A stretch of DNA of 64,000 bases. It comes from Mantis religiosa (lineage: Eukaryota > Arthropoda > Insecta > Mantodea > Mantidae). A model generated the notes under the pieces. The model was not told where the DNA came from, did not search any database, and was given only the letters and a program-made list of their open reading frames with translations. The stretch covers positions 48,109,547 through 48,173,546 of the forward strand of contig CM060947.1 in the NCBI GenBank assembly GCA_030765055.1. Reading direction: 5' to 3'. Shown here one piece after another: positions 60,336 to 64,000 of the stretch. Position numbers and translations under genes: made by a program. Within the stretch, counting starts at the first letter, position 1. Each line of letters opens with the position of its first letter.

Positions 60336-61008
60336 CCTGTAGGGAAGGCCGCGCCGTGGCTCAGTGGTTAGACCGCTTGGCTCTCACCAAGGCGGCCCGG
60401 GTTTGATCCCAGGCGACCGGAAAGTGAGATTTGTGATAGACAACACGGCGCTGGGACGGGTTTTCTCCGGGATCTCCGGTTTACCCCGCCATCTCATTCT
60501 ACCGGTGCTCCATCTTCATCTCATGTATTATCAGTGTCATCACCTGCGGTGCCGTATGTAGTAAAAGCGGGCGTTAAACACTACACATTTCATTTTATTT
60601 CCTGTAGGGAAGGTGTAACATCCCCTTCAGCTGCTGTGGTGCAAGCGCTGCTGGCGTTAGAACTACGCCGGGCCGAACATTGGAGCTCCTCCCGTATGAA
60701 CGCCCTTCGGATTGGGTTGATCTCGACAGAACAGTGGATCTCGACATTTATGGGTATTGTGTACGTCTGGCTGGCATATCTGCCCAGTCGACGCTGGCAG
60801 ACTCCGGAGCATTCCCAGTACCGCCTGATAGCTAGCAGCACGTGTACTAAATCATTGGTAGCCCAGCCAAGCCTTTCGGGATTCTTCCTGGGTGGGTTAA
60901 CGCGCACAAGTGGTCTATCCACTTCCACCCGAAAGAGGTGTAAAGCCCCACGGAGCCGCTTCGGCTGCTCCCTGGTTTACAGAGGGAGAGCTTCGACTCC
61001 CGGATAGA
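60336..61008 (+). mobile_element. Unclassified repeat family C inside a Tc1 element, split by SINE D
   Basis: After SINE D it resumes with CATCCCCTTCAGCTGCTGTG, GGGCCGAACATTGGAGC, ATTGGGTTGATCTCG and GTCTATCCACTTCCACCC. The centre is more diverged than in other copies. Tc1 coding sequence is continuous across it (NSYE before, EDRHLVRM after). Confidence 0.7.
60349..60599 (+). mobile_element. SINE family D nested in family C
   Basis: Nearly identical to the copy at 51226. A perfect 14-bp duplication TCCTGTAGGGAAGG lies at 60335-60348 and 60600-60613. The target is the 5' end of a family C element, itself inside a Tc1 transposon. Confidence 0.92.
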
Positions 61009-61929
61009 CCTCGTATGAATTTGTGGTCATCCTAGTTGGTCCAGTACCCGCTCTTTGCTGCTTAAGACCACCTTCTATATACTGCTTCTGCACATGCCCT
61101 GTACGATCAGAAATGTTACAGTATGACAAATCTGCTTCCCGGAGACCGATCAATCCGCCCCGTTCAAACTCACTCACATGCTGATGTGGCTCCCTTTGAC
61201 GGTAGCGAGGTAACGTTTCCACCTTGTTTGACAGATCTGCACGACTACACCTGACCCAACACTCACCTTGTCGAAGATAGGCCCCGCTCGGCCTTGGTGT
61301 ACCCCAACTCTCTGCAATCCAGATCACTTACTGCTCACACAATACGCTACACATCCACCTAGGTCATTTGAAGTAAAATTATTTCAGTGAAGTTTTCTGT
61401 AAAATGTAAACCATGCCTTCTACGGTAAAAGGTTTGCACAAACTAATTTAAAATCATATTAACCTAGTTGACTTTCTGTCTATTCCAGTTATTTTCACAG
61501 TGACCTATAAAGGCCTGTAGTAGTAAAGGGTACACCTTTCTTTACCTTTAGCCATCTTAACAGGATCCAATTGGCTGGCTGATCCAGAGCTTTGTTACCA
61601 TGTCTAGAAAATTATAGACTGAAATGATTACTAAAATATTGTTTTAAGGGGGCTTAGTAATAACCATTCTGTATGAAAATTACTTGTACACAGTTACAGC
61701 ACAAATTGCTCATCCTGATGAAACGGAGTTACTGTCTAGTTTTTAAGACAAAACATAAGACATTTTGTATCAGAAGGTAAAAACTGTATCATACGTACGT
61801 GCCAGTTCTTCCATCCTTCAATGTAATTTTACATATTGGTTTATTTATTGCACAACTTGCTATATAATAGTCTTTTTAATTCCATTCTCTTTACATAGCC
61901 TGGATATAAAAAGAATTTCTTTAATTTCT

Positions 61930-62400
61930 TATTTGAGAAAATAATAAGTATAGGAAAATTGAAACAAATACGAAATATCTTGCAAAGTGGTTCATTCCAT
62001 ATAAAAAATGGATTTGATTTAATTTGTGTGCTTTAAGAGATCTACATTTTTGTTTGCTCCTGATGGTTTACCAGTTATGTAAAATCGTGCAGAATGAGAA
62101 GAATTCACAAGTGTTCCCACAAAATTAAATATTTAACATTTCAAACTTTTGATATTTCAATTAAAATAATTAGGATCATTTTTAAGGAATTCAAAATTTG
62201 GGTTGGAGAATTTTCTTGCATCCTTAGAAGATATCCAACTTAAATATCACGTTTCATTTTTCAGTTATGTTGTTTCCAATACAAACACGCACCTTTTTTA
62301 AAAAATGCTTCTTTTTAATTCAGGCAGTCTCAAAACATACATTTTCCCTGAAATCTCGTAATCGAACGTTTATATTAAAGGTAATACGTCCCTTACTTTT
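61930..62400 (+). repeat. AT-rich dispersed repeat family G
   Basis: Shares GTTTCATTTTTCAGTTATGT, TCAAAACATACATTTTCC and CCAGTTATGTAAAATCGTGC blocks with the copies at 45560 and 52140. Confidence 0.5.
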
Positions 62401-62403
62401 TTA

Positions 62404-62548
62404 AATTAACGTAATTAATTCACATCGGATAATGAGTGAAACGAATGAATGCTAAAATGAGCCCACTGTCCATAGAACTTAAGGGTTACCAGATATACAT
62501 ATTTCAAGATAAGCGAAACCACCAGAAATAACTTATCTAGATAAATAC
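62404..62548 (-). mobile_element. SINE family A, degraded body fragment
   Basis: The 3' and middle blocks are recognisable on the minus strand (CATTCATTCGTTTCACTCAT, TTATCT). The tRNA-like head is missing. Confidence 0.6.
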
Positions 62549-62654
62549 TGAAATATGAAGCTAGTTACAGTTTAGCAACAAATACTATCTACACAAAAAT
62601 AACAATTTGTAACATAAAGCTTCACTAATCTTAAAAGAAAATTATGAAAATGTT

Positions 62655-63425
62655 CTTATTAATTGATGAGGATTGAGATTTCGTGAATACTCATTCACAT
62701 CATCAGCTCAAACAACCTCGTTGTCAACGTTACAATCACTAGGCGTCATTATGTTTTTTGTCATTACTACCAAAATCTGAAAATGAAATGAACTTAAAAA
62801 CAGAATCGTCTGCCGGTATTTCAAAATTCAGTACGCTGTGTTTATTTCTTAAAACAAATATTTTTCCCCAAACCATTAAATCTATCGGACCATTTAATTG
62901 TTTTAATAATATAACTTCTAGATTTATTTCATGGTTAAATGACCAAAAATGATCTGCTATGGCCGATTTATCAGTCTGTTTATACTTAATGTTACGAAAA
63001 TGTTCTTTAGTTCTGCTCTCCAAATTGCGTTTTGTATTTCGAATATAAACTTTATCACAATCTAAACAATTAAATTTATAAATACCAGATTTTTTATTAT
63101 TAGGAATTTTATCTTTTTAGAGAAATGTAGTAAATTTGAATACTATATTTATTTTGAAGAAATTAAGTTATACCAAACTGTAAAAAAATATGAAAATGTT
63201 TATTAATCCAAGGATGGTAAGTAATTTTTTTTTAAATTATAATCGTCTTTTATTTTTAAGGGTATAAATATTATTAACAGCTTTTTGATATTTAATTTTT
63301 TTCATTTTATATATAAAGTGTTTATTAAAACCATTAATTAAAGAAATATAAATAATACGTTATATTATTTATTAAATTCCTCTTTATTCAGGGGTATATT
63401 TATTAATCTATAAATCAAACTATTA
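62655..63425 (-). mobile_element. Penelope-like element, 3' part, with GIY-YIG domain
   Basis: On the minus strand SLIYRLINIPLNKEEFNK (near 63400) and INGFNKHFIYKMKK resemble the reverse-transcriptase-to-endonuclease linker of Penelope-like elements. Next comes SGIYKFNCLDCDKVYIRNT, with GIY and Y-I-R in place of YIG. RTKEHFRNIKYKQTDKSAIA and DHFWSFNHEINLE follow, typical of the family's GIY-YIG endonuclease. A stop lies at 62739. A frame break separates the RT and GIY parts. A hammerhead-like core follows 33 bp after the stop. 5' end missing. Confidence 0.82.
62679..62706 (-). ncRNA. Hammerhead-ribozyme-like core at the Penelope-like 3' end
   Basis: Minus strand: CTGATGA (62706-62700), T, then a perfect 6-bp stem GTGAAT / ATTCAC around GAGT (stem II), then GAAA (62682-62679). 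This is the conserved hammerhead core order. There is one extra base between CTGATGA and stem II. I could not verify stems I and III or the cleavage site, so activity is unknown. Penelope-like elements are known to carry hammerhead motifs. Confidence 0.55.
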
Positions 63426-63433
63426 AAAACAGA

Positions 63434-63515
63434 TAACTTACCCTGGCCGAGATTTGAACTCGACACCTCTTGAATGTGAGGCAGATACGCTACCCTCTAC
63501 GTTATAGAAAATACG
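63434..63515 (-). mobile_element. SINE family A, tRNA-like head fragment
   Basis: Only the head and first body bases are present: GTGAGGCAGATACGCTACC and the B box complement TTTGAACTCG on the plus strand. It abuts the Penelope-like element. Confidence 0.7.
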
Positions 63516-64000
63516 TTCCTTTACTTTTTCTACGTATAGTACAAAAAGTAAAAAGGACTATGCTCAAAATACCCAAAAACTAAATTAATTTTTACAAAAA
63601 CGGTTCTGACGACAAAATAGAGTAACATTTTGCACATAATGGGAAAGAAGTTTCATAACAATCTTTGAGTGTTCATTAGTAATTTGTTTTTGTGTAACAC
63701 ACGTTCGCGCAAACAAAAGCCTGCACACGCCTTATTATCATCTGTTGGATATAATACAGTACTTTATCTGCTGGTGAGAGATAATCAAGTAACATTCAGT
63801 GAATGACTCAAGCCCATTTTTTTAAATTCCAGGATTAGAACGAGCACTTAGTGTAAGAGTTTTAAGCAGACGCGTTTGTCTGTGACTCTGAACATCTCCT
63901 TTGATGTTTACTTTCTCTGTCCCATAAATACCAGGAAAGGACCGTATTTCATTTCATCCAAAATTATATACTGATACCTCACTGGAAATGGACGTTTTGA
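63516..64000. other. Window end, unassigned
   Basis: Nothing recognised. Confidence 0.45.

Larger units (their letters stand above)
59570..61330 (-). mobile_element. Tc1-like transposon, decayed, with nested C and D repeats
   Basis: On the minus strand the N-terminal part (61330-61009) gives HVSEFERGGLIGLREADLSY and QQRAGTGPTRMTT, a Tc1 helix-turn-helix region. After the inserted block (60336-61008) the frame resumes with EDRHLVRMVISD. Further on come SPSVMVLSVICYN and SHLLLIEDTSNSNWYLR (59990-59890) and LLPWPSDLLDISLIKHVWNM (near 59780). These correspond to the Tc1 V-M-V-W-G-A-I and L-P-W-P-x-x-S-P-D-L-x-P-I-E-H-V-W motifs with substitutions. The catalytic Q-D-N-A-R-P-H block is missing. 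Terminal repeats not located. Confidence 0.8.

Noticed and set aside
54388..64000. Search for the mature DH31 exon
   Set aside because: No stretch encoding the expected C-terminal G-L-A-A-A-N-type block with an amidation signal was found; presumed beyond the window.

Overview
This is a gene-poor, repeat-dense eukaryotic window, almost certainly from a large insect genome. Three things point that way: tRNA-derived SINEs with insect-type terminal repeats, mariner/Tc1/hAT/pogo DNA transposons, and long introns with GTAAGT/GTGAGT donors. The only host gene I recognise is on the + strand: two coding exons of what looks like the precursor of the calcitonin-like diuretic hormone DH31. One exon (42460-42557) carries the start codon and signal peptide. 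The other (54277-54387) carries the conserved propeptide segment just before the expected mature hormone. The intron between them is 11.7 kb. The mature-peptide exon is not in the window and should lie more than 9.6 kb further right. The DH31 match and the mobile-element mix suggest a polyneopteran, probably a cockroach or termite; this is inference.

Everything else is mobile or simple sequence. I could group it by comparing the window with itself. SINE family A has about 13 copies, is tRNA-headed and about 225 bp long. Family B has 5 copies, is tRNA-headed and runs 600 bp or more. Family C has 4 copies, is GC-rich and unclassified. Family D has 4 copies with a tRNA-Glu-like head. Family E is tRNA-containing and occurs as direct tandem, hairpin and palindromic multimers. 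Family F has 2 fragments. Family G is an old AT-rich repeat. DNA transposons are two kinds of mariner (1-291 and 26219-27133; 4637-5925 and 20819-22059), a mariner N-terminal fragment (32617-33050), two other DDE-transposase remnants (9004-9562, 13291-13830), a Tc1 (59570-61330), a hAT (19915-23694) and pogo/Tigger-like ends (10785-11624, 30473-30520). Retroelements are LINE reverse-transcriptase remnants (7209-7445, 43648-45260, 54093-54249) and a Penelope-like element with a GIY-YIG domain and a hammerhead-like ribozyme core (62655-63425).

Layout. 1-20 kb: intergenic, with mariners, a LINE tail, a pogo element and scattered SINEs. 19.5-23.8 kb: a nested cluster in which family B was hit by a hAT, which was itself hit by a mariner and by a 4-unit family E array. 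24-42 kb: sparse, with a mariner, families B and C, and an LTR-like repeat close to the DH31 start exon. 42.4-54.4 kb: DH31 exons and the intervening intron, which holds a 713-bp perfect (ATT)n run, a decayed LINE and several SINEs. A 157-bp LINE piece sits only 14 nt beyond its target-site duplication from the second exon's splice acceptor. 54.4-64 kb: presumably the next DH31 intron, with SINEs, a palindromic family E composite, a Tc1 carrying nested families C and D, and the Penelope-like element.

No functional RNA gene, CRISPR array or intact transposase was found. I see no novel multi-gene system here. The most informative points are the unannotated neuropeptide gene, the retroelement at its splice site, the multimeric family E elements and the ribozyme-bearing Penelope-like ends.
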